Source: PMP191F sp047602185 (GTDB taxonomy: Bacteria; Bacteroidota; Bacteroidia; Chitinophagales; Chitinophagaceae). Taken from it: DNA of 64,000 nucleotides. The stretch lies in NCBI GenBank assembly GCA_047602185.1, contig JASGHY010000001.1, positions 1,240,001-1,304,000 of the forward strand, written 5' to 3'. The translations under genes were made by a program, and so were the position numbers. How positions within the stretch are numbered: the first letter of the stretch is position 1; the number at the start of each line of letters is the position of its first letter. The notes beneath the pieces were generated by a model that made no database searches, was not told the origin of the DNA, and saw nothing but the letters and a program-made list of their open reading frames with translations. This document shows, one piece after another, positions 52,958 through 62,134 of this stretch.

Positions 52958-54635
52958 ACTTAACTAATGCAGTAAGTGCAGCCTTGTCTATCTCTGATAC
53001 TCTTTTAATAGCTCCTGCTTTATAAACACCATTACGGTCAATGAAGGCGTAACCAGGATAGCCGCTAAAAGAGAAGTACTGAGCTAATTCAGCATCCAGT
53101 GCTTCGTCAATAAAGAAATGAATGCCGGGCATTTTCAATTCGGCTACTTTTCTTTTCCATTTATCTTCATCTGAGCCACTGGAGGTACATACATATACAA
53201 AAACGACGGGTAGATTTTTAGATTCTTCCTGTAGCTTTTTACTATGCGGCATCTCTCCCAAACAGGGTGCGCACCAGGTAGCCCAGAGGTCAAATACAAT
53301 AGCTTTGCCGGCAAAGCTCTTCCTGAGGTTGGCAAGAAAATCTGCTCCTTTGGTATTGGAAACCTTATACAATGAAGCCCCAAAAGCTGTTTGTAACAGA
53401 GGGGTTCCAAAACCTGTTGTAGTGCTTGCTGAGCTTCCTGATGAAACCAATGCTTTATTTACAGCAGCCAGCTTATCACTATTAGAGGTATAAGTTGCTT
53501 TTGCCATCTGCTTGCACCAGTTGGTTTGCATACTGGTCAGTAATCGCTCCAGCGTGGCCTGCTGCTCAGCCAGGTCTTTGCTGATATTCAGTTGCAGTTT
53601 CATAAAGTCTGCTCTTGAAGGTGCAAAAAGGCTATCAAGCGTATGGATGCCTTTGGTAAGTGTTTGCTCCTGTATCATCTTTTGCATTCTTGGCTTCAAT
53701 GGTCTCATCCATTTCTGGGCATCAGATGTCTGTTGCAAAGGACCGTATAATGAATCTATTGCTGTTCTCTCTTCCGCTGTAAGATCAGGCAGTTTTGCAA
53801 TATCTCTCGTATCTACCATCGCCCTATAGGCAGGAGCAGATCTGAGGTAGGTAGACAGGTAGCGGTAATAGCCTGTACTGCTGTTTGATACCAGGTATGT
53901 TTTATGATCTTTAACCTTATCAAACAGCTCATTTTCCATCGTGTAGTTCCAGTAGCAAACGCAGATCTGGCCATAATACTGAGAGATCCGTTCATTTTCC
54001 AGGATCCAGGCATAAGGAGAAGGGTGTGATGAAATGTAATCATCCTGGATCATTTTCAGCGTATCGAAAATGCTGCCATAAGCAGCAAGCACTTCTGCCG
54101 CTACAGGTTTATCAGAACGGGGGATCCGCTGCATACGCGAGCTAAGTGCCAGTTGCTCCTTACGTCTGAAAAGTATATAATCATTCATATATACATTCAG
54201 CGGCCCGTCTGTACCAAGATATCGTACGCCATCTCCATTGAAATTAAGCTCTTTGCCCTCTTTTATTTTACTCATATCCAGCTCCACATGCAGATCTTTA
54301 TCAGCATATACACCTGCATAAAAATATTCACCTACCCCCAGCCAGATCTGTTGATAGGGTAGTGGATATTCCAGTTCAAGTTTAAAGGTGCCGTCTGCAG
54401 ATACAGTAGTGGTTTTTCTTACTTGTCCACCAAGTGTAACAAGCGAATAGCTGACGATCGTTTTTTGTATATCTGCTGCACTTATATTAAGTAGTTTACC
54501 CGTTACTTCGGGAACCGACCGTTTTGCATACTGCTCATCAAATTGAATGTCTTCAATAGCTACTGCGTTGGTCGGTTGTGCATTCACTGCAAAAAAGGAG
54601 AGGGTCAGGATATATAACAGGAAACAGGGTTTCAT
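52956..54635 (-). CDS. Exported TlpA-like thioredoxin-domain protein
   Basis: 559 residues. Signal peptide about 1-19 (MKPCFLLYILTLSFFAVNA). The middle is a long DUF4369-like and helical region seen in Bacteroidota TlpA/AhpC-type proteins (VTLGGQVRKTTTVSADGTFK). The C-terminal thioredoxin fold contains WCAPC (C455, C458) and the cis-Pro segment FSFSGYPGYAFID. Probable periplasmic disulfide reductase. Convergent with the eCIS operon, from which it is separated by a terminator; a functional link is not implied. Confidence 0.88.
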   Translation of the reverse strand: MKPCFLLYILTLSFFAVNAQPTNAVAIEDIQFDEQYAKRSVPEVTGKLLNISAADIQKTIVSYSLVTLGGQVRKTTTVSADGTFKLELEYPLPYQQIWLGVGEYFYAGVYADKDLHVELDMSKIKEGKELNFNGDGVRYLGTDGPLNVYMNDYILFRRKEQLALSSRMQRIPRSDKPVAAEVLAAYGSIFDTLKMIQDDYISSHPSPYAWILENERISQYYGQICVCYWNYTMENELFDKVKDHKTYLVSNSSTGYYRYLSTYLRSAPAYRAMVDTRDIAKLPDLTAEERTAIDSLYGPLQQTSDAQKWMRPLKPRMQKMIQEQTLTKGIHTLDSLFAPSRADFMKLQLNISKDLAEQQATLERLLTSMQTNWCKQMAKATYTSNSDKLAAVNKALVSSGSSASTTTGFGTPLLQTAFGASLYKVSNTKGADFLANLRKSFAGKAIVFDLWATWCAPCLGEMPHSKKLQEESKNLPVVFVYVCTSSGSDEDKWKRKVAELKMPGIHFFIDEALDAELAQYFSFSGYPGYAFIDRNGVYKAGAIKRVSEIDKAALTALVK

Positions 54636-54768
54636 ATAATAGTTTAGGTGTTCTGAATGTACTAAAGATTACAGAAAGCGCCAACAATCAGCGTGGGGGA
54701 CTGTCACTTGTGGAACCTTATATGAAAACTTTAACTATTAAATATTCCTCAGTATCAACCTGAAATAA

Positions 54769-54801
54769 AAAACCGCCCCGATGTAGTATCGAAGCGGTTT
54801 T
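54769..54801 (-). terminator. Intrinsic terminator of the T9SS-protein gene
   Basis: AAAACCGC (54769-54776) pairs with GCGGTTTT (54794-54801), with an inner CGAT/ATCG pairing. On the minus strand it is followed by a T run. It lies 20 bp past the stop of the 54821 gene. Confidence 0.8.
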
Positions 54802-54820
54802 CTCACATGTATAATATATG

Positions 54821-57283
54821 TTATTTCTGTTTAAAGATCTGTCTTACCAATGCAGTAGTAGTACCTTTTACTTCCAGTACATACATACCTGCCGGTAAAT
54901 AACCGACATCAGTAAGGTTAAAGCTATTGGTTCCTTCACTACCTACCGTATTGTACGTTTTCACTACACGGCCAGACTGATCGTACAGGTTAATACGAAT
55001 GGTTTCCTGTGCAGTGAGCTGATAAGAAACATTGATCTGCGAAGTAAACGGATTCGGCGTTGTTTTGATCGCAGTTGTCTGATCTCCACGCAATGTAACT
55101 ACACGGCTGTAAACAAATTTCTCGTCCACATCTACCTGTTTCAACCTGTAATAATTAACAGGAGCAATGGCATTCTGATCAGTGAAGTTATATGCGTTGG
55201 TTACGCCACCAAGCCCCACTACAGTACCAATCTTAGTATAGTGTTTGCCATCAGTGCTTTTCTCAACTTCAAAATGCTTGTTGTCAACTTCATTGCTGGT
55301 AGTCCAGGTAAGATATGCTTTACCTTTATTCAGACGGCCGGTAAAGGAGTTCAGCGTAACCGGTGTAACAGTGTAAGAGTAGTTGCCGCCAAACTCTGAA
55401 ATGCTTGTGGCAGAATATGCATAAGCAGTCACCTGTACACCTGAGGTTACCGGGGCTAATAATGCACTTACCGGAACTGTAAAGCTGAACTTATTATCGG
55501 TAATGGTACCGGCTGAGCCTGTGCCTTCATCTGCGCCATTATAGCTGCCTGTACCTGATTCATCATCAGTAATGTCATAGGTATCTATGCCTACCTTATT
55601 GGTTATAGTGCCATTGTCCTGCGCACGGAACATAAAGTACTGTCCCTGGCCAAAGTTCTTGGTGTAACCAATAGGTAGGGGGTGGGTAGCTGCATCGGCT
55701 AAATAAAACTCCATAGTAACATTTGAAGGAGCAATACCGTTAATAGTTACATGGGTATTGGTCTCGTCTACCGTTACAGAAGTGATCACCGGAGCATTCA
55801 ATCTACCGGCTGCAGGGCTGGCTGAGTTAGGCGTTATTCCATCGTCGCCTATATCAACCCCCAGCAGGTCGTTATTAAAGATAGAGTTCAACGCAAATTT
55901 ATTACCACTCATAACTGCGCCTCCTGTCGGATCCCGTACAACAATACCTTTCTGGTTATAACCGATCAGGTTTGTCATACCGCTGAAATTATCACTGGTG
56001 TAGTCAGTACCTATAAGGTTATTACTTACCTGCTTACCATTAAAATTACCATAGAGTAGTATACCTGCATTCACATTCCCCATATCTATACTTCCGTCAT
56101 CGCTGGTGCCAATAGCGTTTCCGGCAATAATATTATCAGTAGCATCGGTCTCAAATCCATAAAAATATTCAACGGATACTACAATGCCGTAACCATCATT
56201 GAAGCCAATAATATTCATTTCTGAATAGTCAGAAATATTATCGCCATTGGTGCCAATGCGGTTATTAGAGCTGCCCAGCAGGTGAATACCATTGCCCATA
56301 TTAGGAGCTGATGACCAACTGGGATCAACGCCTATATTATTTCCTGCAATGACATTGTACTGGGAGTTTGCAACTACAACCCCGTTGCTGTCGTTATTAC
56401 AGATATAATTGATCTCGTTATAATCAGAAACATCATCCCCTTCAGTGCCAATTACATTATAATCAGAGCTAACAGTAAGCAGTACACCAAAACGTTTGTT
56501 TCCGAATGAACTGCCTCCGGCTCCGTTTTTATCAAGACCGATATAATTACCGGAAATCTTTGACGAAAGGGTATTCCAGAGCAGGATGCCGTCTCCATTA
56601 GAGCCAGAACCGTCACCTTTACTGCCACAGATAAGATTGCCTTCATTGAAATCATTGTCGTCATCACCATTGGTGCCAATGATAATGTTGCCATTTACAT
56701 CCGGGGCAAACTGCAGAAAGTTAGAAGCGATACCTCCTGTTTTATTACCTACACCAGCCGTAATACCGGTGTTATCAGTGCCAATATAGTTGCCCCATAT
56801 AAAAATATTATTATAATTAGACTGTGTTCTCGCTACACTGGAAGGGCTGATGCTGATGGCATAACCTGGTGAAGCGTAAATTGCCAGGCCCGAAATAGTG
56901 ACATCACTACTTAAAATAGTAAAAATATCACCGGGGCTCATGTATACACCGTTGATATTAATAAGGATAGTGCGATCTCCGATAGTTCCCTGCGAAGCAC
57001 CGGGTTGAGAATAACCATCAATTTCTACGGATTCAGTAATGGCCGGAAGCGGAGCTGTGGGGTAAATGGTAGCCGCTACACCAGGTGATACCGGGATCGA
57101 AAATATGATCCTGTCTGGCCCGGAATTAGCATTTGCCAGGGTAATAGCGTTGGCTAGTGAGCCAGCGCCGGAAGTAGCTGTGTTTGTTACGGTGAAATCA
57201 GTAGCAAATGCATGGTGCATTGTGGTGATGCTACACAATAGAATAAAGGCAAGCCTTAACAGGTTTTTGTACAGTTGGGTCAT
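54821..57283 (-). CDS. T9SS-exported right-handed beta-helix surface protein
   Basis: 820 residues. Signal peptide about 1-28. The N-terminal half is a parallel beta-helix with repeating units such as IGTNGDDDNDFNEGNLI, IGTEGDDVSDYNEINYI and IGTNGDNISDYSEMNII. An Ig-like/fibronectin-like stretch follows, with the FxGRLNKGKAYLTWTTSNEV segment common in these proteins. The last 80 residues are a type A T9SS sorting domain (TTPNPFTSQINVSYQL ... YDQSGRVVKTY ... LPAGMYVLEVKG). Presumably secreted or surface-attached, perhaps binding or cutting polysaccharide, but no catalytic motif is evident. Confidence 0.9.
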   Translation of the reverse strand: MTQLYKNLLRLAFILLCSITTMHHAFATDFTVTNTATSGAGSLANAITLANANSGPDRIIFSIPVSPGVAATIYPTAPLPAITESVEIDGYSQPGASQGTIGDRTILININGVYMSPGDIFTILSSDVTISGLAIYASPGYAISISPSSVARTQSNYNNIFIWGNYIGTDNTGITAGVGNKTGGIASNFLQFAPDVNGNIIIGTNGDDDNDFNEGNLICGSKGDGSGSNGDGILLWNTLSSKISGNYIGLDKNGAGGSSFGNKRFGVLLTVSSDYNVIGTEGDDVSDYNEINYICNNDSNGVVVANSQYNVIAGNNIGVDPSWSSAPNMGNGIHLLGSSNNRIGTNGDNISDYSEMNIIGFNDGYGIVVSVEYFYGFETDATDNIIAGNAIGTSDDGSIDMGNVNAGILLYGNFNGKQVSNNLIGTDYTSDNFSGMTNLIGYNQKGIVVRDPTGGAVMSGNKFALNSIFNNDLLGVDIGDDGITPNSASPAAGRLNAPVITSVTVDETNTHVTINGIAPSNVTMEFYLADAATHPLPIGYTKNFGQGQYFMFRAQDNGTITNKVGIDTYDITDDESGTGSYNGADEGTGSAGTITDNKFSFTVPVSALLAPVTSGVQVTAYAYSATSISEFGGNYSYTVTPVTLNSFTGRLNKGKAYLTWTTSNEVDNKHFEVEKSTDGKHYTKIGTVVGLGGVTNAYNFTDQNAIAPVNYYRLKQVDVDEKFVYSRVVTLRGDQTTAIKTTPNPFTSQINVSYQLTAQETIRINLYDQSGRVVKTYNTVGSEGTNSFNLTDVGYLPAGMYVLEVKGTTTALVRQIFKQK

Positions 57284-57374
57284 TACAACAGTTTTGGAGT
57301 TCAGAGATTGAATTAGCGAGGATGCAGATTTTGGCGGCTCTTCGTTAAGGAGATGGGGACTTTGGAATTACCCC

Positions 57375-57405
57375 TAAAAATAAACACCTTCAACAATATA
57401 AGCAA
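57375..57405 (-). promoter_or_regulatory. Candidate Bacteroidota-type promoter of the T9SS-protein gene
   Basis: On the minus strand: TTG (57405-57403), a 20-bp spacer, then TATTTTTA (57382-57375), one mismatch from TAnnTTTG, about 90 bp upstream of the ATG. The rest of the 507-bp gap 57284-57790 holds only a 61-codon ORF that I do not consider a gene. Confidence 0.4.
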
Positions 57406-57790
57406 CGCTTTTTTTAATCATCCTTTTGCACAATGTTGAAAACTTCCGGCGGACCGGCCCTGAATGTAATGATCTTTAAAAAACGCCTGGTATGGACCTC
57501 CCTCGTGTAATGTTGGTTCATAGGACGCACGAATTTTGACAAAGAAAAAAAACACTTAGCGTATATCAAATAGGTAAAAAGCTTTACCTCTTCCTGCAAC
57601 TCCGGAGCACGGAAATATCGCTTTTATATAGTAGTAGTTTTTATTGCAGTATTTACGATCATAAGCTTCGGAATAGTATCACAACTGCTGATAGTTGCAG
57701 ATATTTTTTAATCTGTAGTAGATATCTTCAGTGCAATGCATGCACATTAATACTTTATTAAACCGATTGAAGAGTGGATATACGTTTTGT

Positions 57791-59296
57791 TCAGCGTGTT
57801 GAAAGCCGCAGAAATGCATTACCAAGATATGCTGTAATATCAGAAGCGATCATAGCTTGCTGAGACAGGGTAGTGGCTGCAAGGTCACCGGCAAGTCCAT
57901 GCAGAAATACACCAGCTATAGCCGCCTGTTCTGCTACATAGCCTTGTGCCAGTAAGCCGGTGATAATGCCTGTTAATACATCACCACTGCCACCGGTTGC
58001 CATTCCGGGATTGCCAGTGCTATTGAACCATATTTTGCCACCTGGTGTAATGATGGCTGAATAATGTCCTTTTAACACGATAATAATATTAAGTGCTGCT
58101 GCTTTTTCCTGCGCCAGCTTTAATCTCGCAAAGTCATCCGTGGCTTTTCCGAACAGGCGTTCAAACTCGCGGATATGGGGAGTAAGGATTGTATTGGCGG
58201 GTAGTTTAGATAACAGGTATTGGTGAGCAGCCAATACATTGAGTGCATCTGCATCGATAACCAATTGCCTGCCCTGGACAAATACCTGCTCCAGCAGGGA
58301 AGCAATGGTTTCATATTGTCCCACCCCGGGGCCAACACCAATAGCATTATAACCGGAAACATCCGGCAGGGTTTCGAGATAGTCAGTATTAGCCGCATCT
58401 GTGCTGCACATCGCTTCAGGCACTGCTACCTGCATGGCTGTATAGCCAACAGCCGGAATATGACAGGTTAGTTTGCCTACGCCACTGCGCAGACATGCCT
58501 GTGCTGCCAGTATTGCTGCGCCCACCATGCCTTTACTGCCTGCAATTAATGCGGCATGTCCGTAAGTGCCTTTATGTGCAAATTGCTGTCGCGGGCGAAG
58601 GATGGATTTGATGAGTACAGGTTCTGCCAGTTCGTAAGGCGTTTTCAAAGTGTCAATAAAACCGGGATGCAAACCTATAGGAAGGATATGCAGGCGACCG
58701 GTGTACCCGGCATTCTCGGGCAATAGAAAAGCCAGTTTATAACATTGAAAACTGATAGTATGGGTAGCATTAATAACAGTATTGTTCTGCGAACTGTTAT
58801 CAGTGAACATGCCACTGGGAATATCTACCGACAATACTTCGCAGCCTGATTGGTTGATGTGTTGTATAACATCTGCTGTCAATCCTTCTGTTGGCCTGTT
58901 AAGTCCTGTGCCCAGCAAGGCATCTATCACCACTTCATTAGGGGAAAGGGGGTATAAATTATCTGTATTGCTGATAAACCGGATCGTAACATCTGTATCG
59001 TGCAGGCGGGCAAGGTTCACCTGGAAGTCGGTGGTGCCTTTATGTCCGAATTCGAGGATATAAACTGTAACAGTATGGCCGCTTGCAGCGAGCAGGCGGG
59101 CTATCACTAACCCATCGCCACCATTGTTGCCTTTGCCACAAAAAATGCTGAAGCTCCTTTCTCTGTATCCATGCAGTAAAAGCCAATCGTAAAAGGCAGT
59201 AGCTGCCCTTTCCATCAGGTCTACAGATGATACTGGTTCCTGTTGAATAGTATATTCATCCCAGGCGCGTACCTGTTCCGCTACAAGAATTTGCAT
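57791..59296 (-). CDS. nnr: Bifunctional NAD(P)H-hydrate epimerase / ADP-dependent dehydratase
   Basis: 501 residues, repairs damaged NAD(P)H hydrates. The N-terminal YjeF epimerase domain (about 1-215) includes IFCGKGNNGGDGLVIARLLA and the DALLGTGLNRP stretch. The C-terminal kinase-like dehydratase domain (about 230-495) shows KGTYGHAALIAGSKGMVGAA, ILTPHIREFERLFG and the nucleotide-binding GNPGMATGGSGDVLTGIITG. Full-length fusion, as usual in bacteria. It lies 11 bp downstream of the serine-hydrolase gene on the same strand and is probably co-transcribed with it. Confidence 0.95.
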   Translation of the reverse strand: MQILVAEQVRAWDEYTIQQEPVSSVDLMERAATAFYDWLLLHGYRERSFSIFCGKGNNGGDGLVIARLLAASGHTVTVYILEFGHKGTTDFQVNLARLHDTDVTIRFISNTDNLYPLSPNEVVIDALLGTGLNRPTEGLTADVIQHINQSGCEVLSVDIPSGMFTDNSSQNNTVINATHTISFQCYKLAFLLPENAGYTGRLHILPIGLHPGFIDTLKTPYELAEPVLIKSILRPRQQFAHKGTYGHAALIAGSKGMVGAAILAAQACLRSGVGKLTCHIPAVGYTAMQVAVPEAMCSTDAANTDYLETLPDVSGYNAIGVGPGVGQYETIASLLEQVFVQGRQLVIDADALNVLAAHQYLLSKLPANTILTPHIREFERLFGKATDDFARLKLAQEKAAALNIIIVLKGHYSAIITPGGKIWFNSTGNPGMATGGSGDVLTGIITGLLAQGYVAEQAAIAGVFLHGLAGDLAATTLSQQAMIASDITAYLGNAFLRLSTR

Positions 59297-59307
59297 TCCG
59301 AAATTTA

Positions 59308-60618
59308 CTACTTTTTACCAGTAGCTGAAGAGCGGGAAGTTTTCTTTTTGCTGGCAGTGGAAGTGTGTTTGCTGGTAGTGCGGCTTGTGCGTTTGGCAAC
59401 TGCTTTACGTGTAGGGGCAGGGCGTTTATGCACCACTACTTCGTTATCGCCCTCATCCTCATAGCCGCCTTGCTGGTAATCGCCAAAGATATCAGCTGCG
59501 CCTTTGATACCGTATATTCTTTCACGGTCATTATTACAAAGACCAATAATGACAACATCCTCGTCGGGCAAACGGTAAAATGCGGCGCGGTTGCCATGCC
59601 ACCAGCCATTGTGGTAGATCATCTTTTTACCATTGCGGAGATTATACATCCGCCAGCCAAGGCCATAGTTTTTGATACCTGGCTTTTCATTGCTGTAACC
59701 TGTATAAGCCGCCTCTAAAGTAGCGGGAGTAAACAGGCTGTCCGAACGCAGCGCCTGGTCCCATTTCAACAGATCCTCTACTGTGCTGTAAACGTTCTTA
59801 TCGCCATATACCATATCCAGGAAATCGAATTTATAAGGACGGCCATTGGCATAATAAGAGCGGAGATAACTGGCGGAATCTGCCGCAGTAAATACATAAG
59901 TATTCTTCATACCCAATGGAGTAAAAAAGGTCTGCTGCATGAAATCGTGATAGGCAAGACCGCTCACTTTTTCAATGATCAGCGCCAGCAGTGCAAAATT
60001 GGTATTGGAATAACTGAACGAACGGTCAGCTTTATTTACACGAAGCGTTTTAGCATGCGAAATAATGAAATTCAGCACATCCTGGTTGTTCACCATATTA
60101 TGCCTGTTCCACCCCATTTCTCCCATATAATGGTCATACTTGGGCAAACCACTGCGATGGTTCAGCAACAATTTCACGGTAATAGCGGGGTAAGGGAAAC
60201 CCATAAGATAGGTGCTTACAGGTGCATTGATATCCAGTTTACCATCCTGCCACAGCTTTAGTACGCCCATGCCAGTAAAGGTCTTTGAGGTAGAAGCCAG
60301 GTGGAAGGGGGTAGTAGCAGTAATAGAATCCTGTTTTACGCGGGGATTTGCATAACCATAGTACTGTTCAAAAATAACCTGGCCATGTTTGGCTACCAGT
60401 ACACTGCCATTCATAGTGCCATTGCCAAACATAGAATCCATAAACCCTTTCACACGTTCTGAATACACGCTCATTTCAGCCGGTGGTATAGGTGAACCGG
60501 TTGCTGACAGGGTGGCTTGTTTTACTACAGGTACGGAATCTTTCACGTTATCACTTCCTTCACCACATCCTACATTTTGCATTAACAGAAATGGCAGAAT
60601 CCAGATCATATTTTTCAA
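59308..60618 (-). CDS. Serine hydrolase of the beta-lactamase/class C family, probable lipoprotein
   Basis: 436 residues from a TTG at 60618, or 433 from ATG 60609. The TTG start supplies the Lys of a signal peptide ending in a lipobox-like NVGC, so it is considered; the ATG remains possible. Catalytic motifs: SxxK (S109-K112 in LASTSKTFTG), YxN (Y203-N205 in FSYSNTNF), and HNGWWHG near residue 340 in place of a KTG triad. The last 40 residues are very basic and Ser/Thr-rich (APTRKAVAKRTSRTTSKHTS), unusual for this family. May act on peptidoglycan peptides or esters. Confidence 0.85.
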   Translation of the reverse strand: MKNMIWILPFLLMQNVGCGEGSDNVKDSVPVVKQATLSATGSPIPPAEMSVYSERVKGFMDSMFGNGTMNGSVLVAKHGQVIFEQYYGYANPRVKQDSITATTPFHLASTSKTFTGMGVLKLWQDGKLDINAPVSTYLMGFPYPAITVKLLLNHRSGLPKYDHYMGEMGWNRHNMVNNQDVLNFIISHAKTLRVNKADRSFSYSNTNFALLALIIEKVSGLAYHDFMQQTFFTPLGMKNTYVFTAADSASYLRSYYANGRPYKFDFLDMVYGDKNVYSTVEDLLKWDQALRSDSLFTPATLEAAYTGYSNEKPGIKNYGLGWRMYNLRNGKKMIYHNGWWHGNRAAFYRLPDEDVVIIGLCNNDRERIYGIKGAADIFGDYQQGGYEDEGDNEVVVHKRPAPTRKAVAKRTSRTTSKHTSTASKKKTSRSSATGKK

Positions 60619-60764
60619 AAAGAGTACTTTTTCAGGTTAGTAATCAGGCAAATTTAAGGTAAACAGGCTATCGGCAAGAACCACAATGTGTTTTTCCGTT
60701 TCAATTTTATGAGACATATTTGCAGTTCTGCAACACCATTAACGTAAAAGTGGGGGATTTATAT

Positions 60765-62003
60765 ATGAGCGATAAAAAAAATACGAGCTATCCCAAGGAA
60801 AAAATCAACATTTTGCTGCTTGAAAACATTAGTGACAAGGCTGTAAAGTTCTTTCAGGACGCTGGTTACGCTTCTGTTAAAAAGATCAGCGGTGCCTTAT
60901 CTGAAGAAGATCTGATAGAAGCTGTAAAAGACGTGCACCTGCTTGGTATCCGTTCCAAGACCCAGATCACATCCCGTGTACTGGAGGCCGCTAACAAACT
61001 ACAGGCTATTGGCTGTTTTTGTATCGGCGTTAACCAGGTGGACCTTAAAAATGCTACCCAGCACGGGGTTACCGTATTTAATGCTCCCTATTCCAACACC
61101 CGCTCGGTGGCAGAACTGGTAATTGGCTTATCTGTAATGCTTATCCGTCGTATTCCCGATAAAAACAAAGCTGCACATGAAGGTACCTGGTTAAAAGAAG
61201 CCAAAGGCAGCTATGAGTTGCGTGGTAAAACCTTCGGTATTATTGGTTATGGTAATATCGGTACGCAGGTAAGTATCCTGGCTGAAGCGCTGGGTATGAA
61301 AGTGATCTTCTATGATGTGGTAACTAAATTGCCACTGGGCAACGCAGAAGCTAAAAAAACACTGAAAGATGTGATAAGCGAGGCCGACATCATCAGCCTG
61401 CATGTGCCGGAAACCAATGCTACAAAGAACCTGATCAATAAAAATGTGCTCAAAAACTTCAAAAAGGGCTCTATACTCATCAACTATGCACGTGGTGAGG
61501 TAGTAGACCTGGAAGCACTGAGCAAATGCATTACTGACGGGCAGATAGCCGGTGCAGCTATCGACGTATTTCCCTGGGAGCCGGAGAAAAATGGCGACAA
61601 ATTTACCTCTCCGCTGCAGAACCTCCCCAATGTAATACTGACACCGCATATTGGCGGCTCTACAGAGGAGGCCCAGGAGAATATTGGTGAAGATGTAAGT
61701 AATAAACTTTTCCAGTTCCTTGAAATGGGTGCTACTACCGGTTCACATACAGTTCCTGTATTGAGCCTGCCTCCTCAGGAAGGTACACATCGTATTCTGC
61801 ACATCCATAAGAACGTACCCGGTGTGCTGTCTGCGATCAACACAGAATTATCCAATCACAATATCAATATCCTTGCTCAGTACCTGAAAACCAACGATGA
61901 GATTGGTTATGTGGTGCTGGATGTTGACAGAAAACTGTCTGATACCGCCTTCCGTTTACTGAAAGAAGTAAAAGACACCATCAAGGTACGTTTGCTGTAC
62001 TAG
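60765..62003 (+). CDS. serA: D-3-phosphoglycerate dehydrogenase
   Basis: 412 residues from ATG 60765; an upstream in-frame TTG (60720) is rejected because it would add 15 unrelated residues. First step of serine synthesis. Substrate-binding domain first, then the NAD-binding motif GIIGYGNIGTQ, catalytic Arg in NYARGEVVD, and the Glu/His region in AAIDVFPWEPE and LTPHIGGSTEEAQ. The C-terminal ACT domain (HKNVPGVLSAINTELSNHNI; DVDRKLSDTAF) indicates serine feedback control, as in E. coli-type SerA. Monocistronic by appearance. Confidence 0.94.
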   Translation: MSDKKNTSYPKEKINILLLENISDKAVKFFQDAGYASVKKISGALSEEDLIEAVKDVHLLGIRSKTQITSRVLEAANKLQAIGCFCIGVNQVDLKNATQHGVTVFNAPYSNTRSVAELVIGLSVMLIRRIPDKNKAAHEGTWLKEAKGSYELRGKTFGIIGYGNIGTQVSILAEALGMKVIFYDVVTKLPLGNAEAKKTLKDVISEADIISLHVPETNATKNLINKNVLKNFKKGSILINYARGEVVDLEALSKCITDGQIAGAAIDVFPWEPEKNGDKFTSPLQNLPNVILTPHIGGSTEEAQENIGEDVSNKLFQFLEMGATTGSHTVPVLSLPPQEGTHRILHIHKNVPGVLSAINTELSNHNINILAQYLKTNDEIGYVVLDVDRKLSDTAFRLLKEVKDTIKVRLLY

Positions 62004-62134
62004 GCCCGGAGACATAAGGCAGAGGTATTTGATCTGATTTGCTAAGCTTATGCAAATACTTTGGCATTTAGTAGGGCAGGTTCTATATTAGTGTAATATT
62101 TTCCCCGGAAACGGGAGTGTTCAAATGTGCGGGC

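Noticed and set aside
57414..57599. 61-codon minus-strand ORF in the gap after nnr
   Set aside because: No motif, signal or coupling to a neighbour; probably chance reading in an AT-rich gap.
60720..60764. TTG start of serA
   Set aside because: Adds 15 residues unlike SerA; ATG 60765 gives the usual N terminus.
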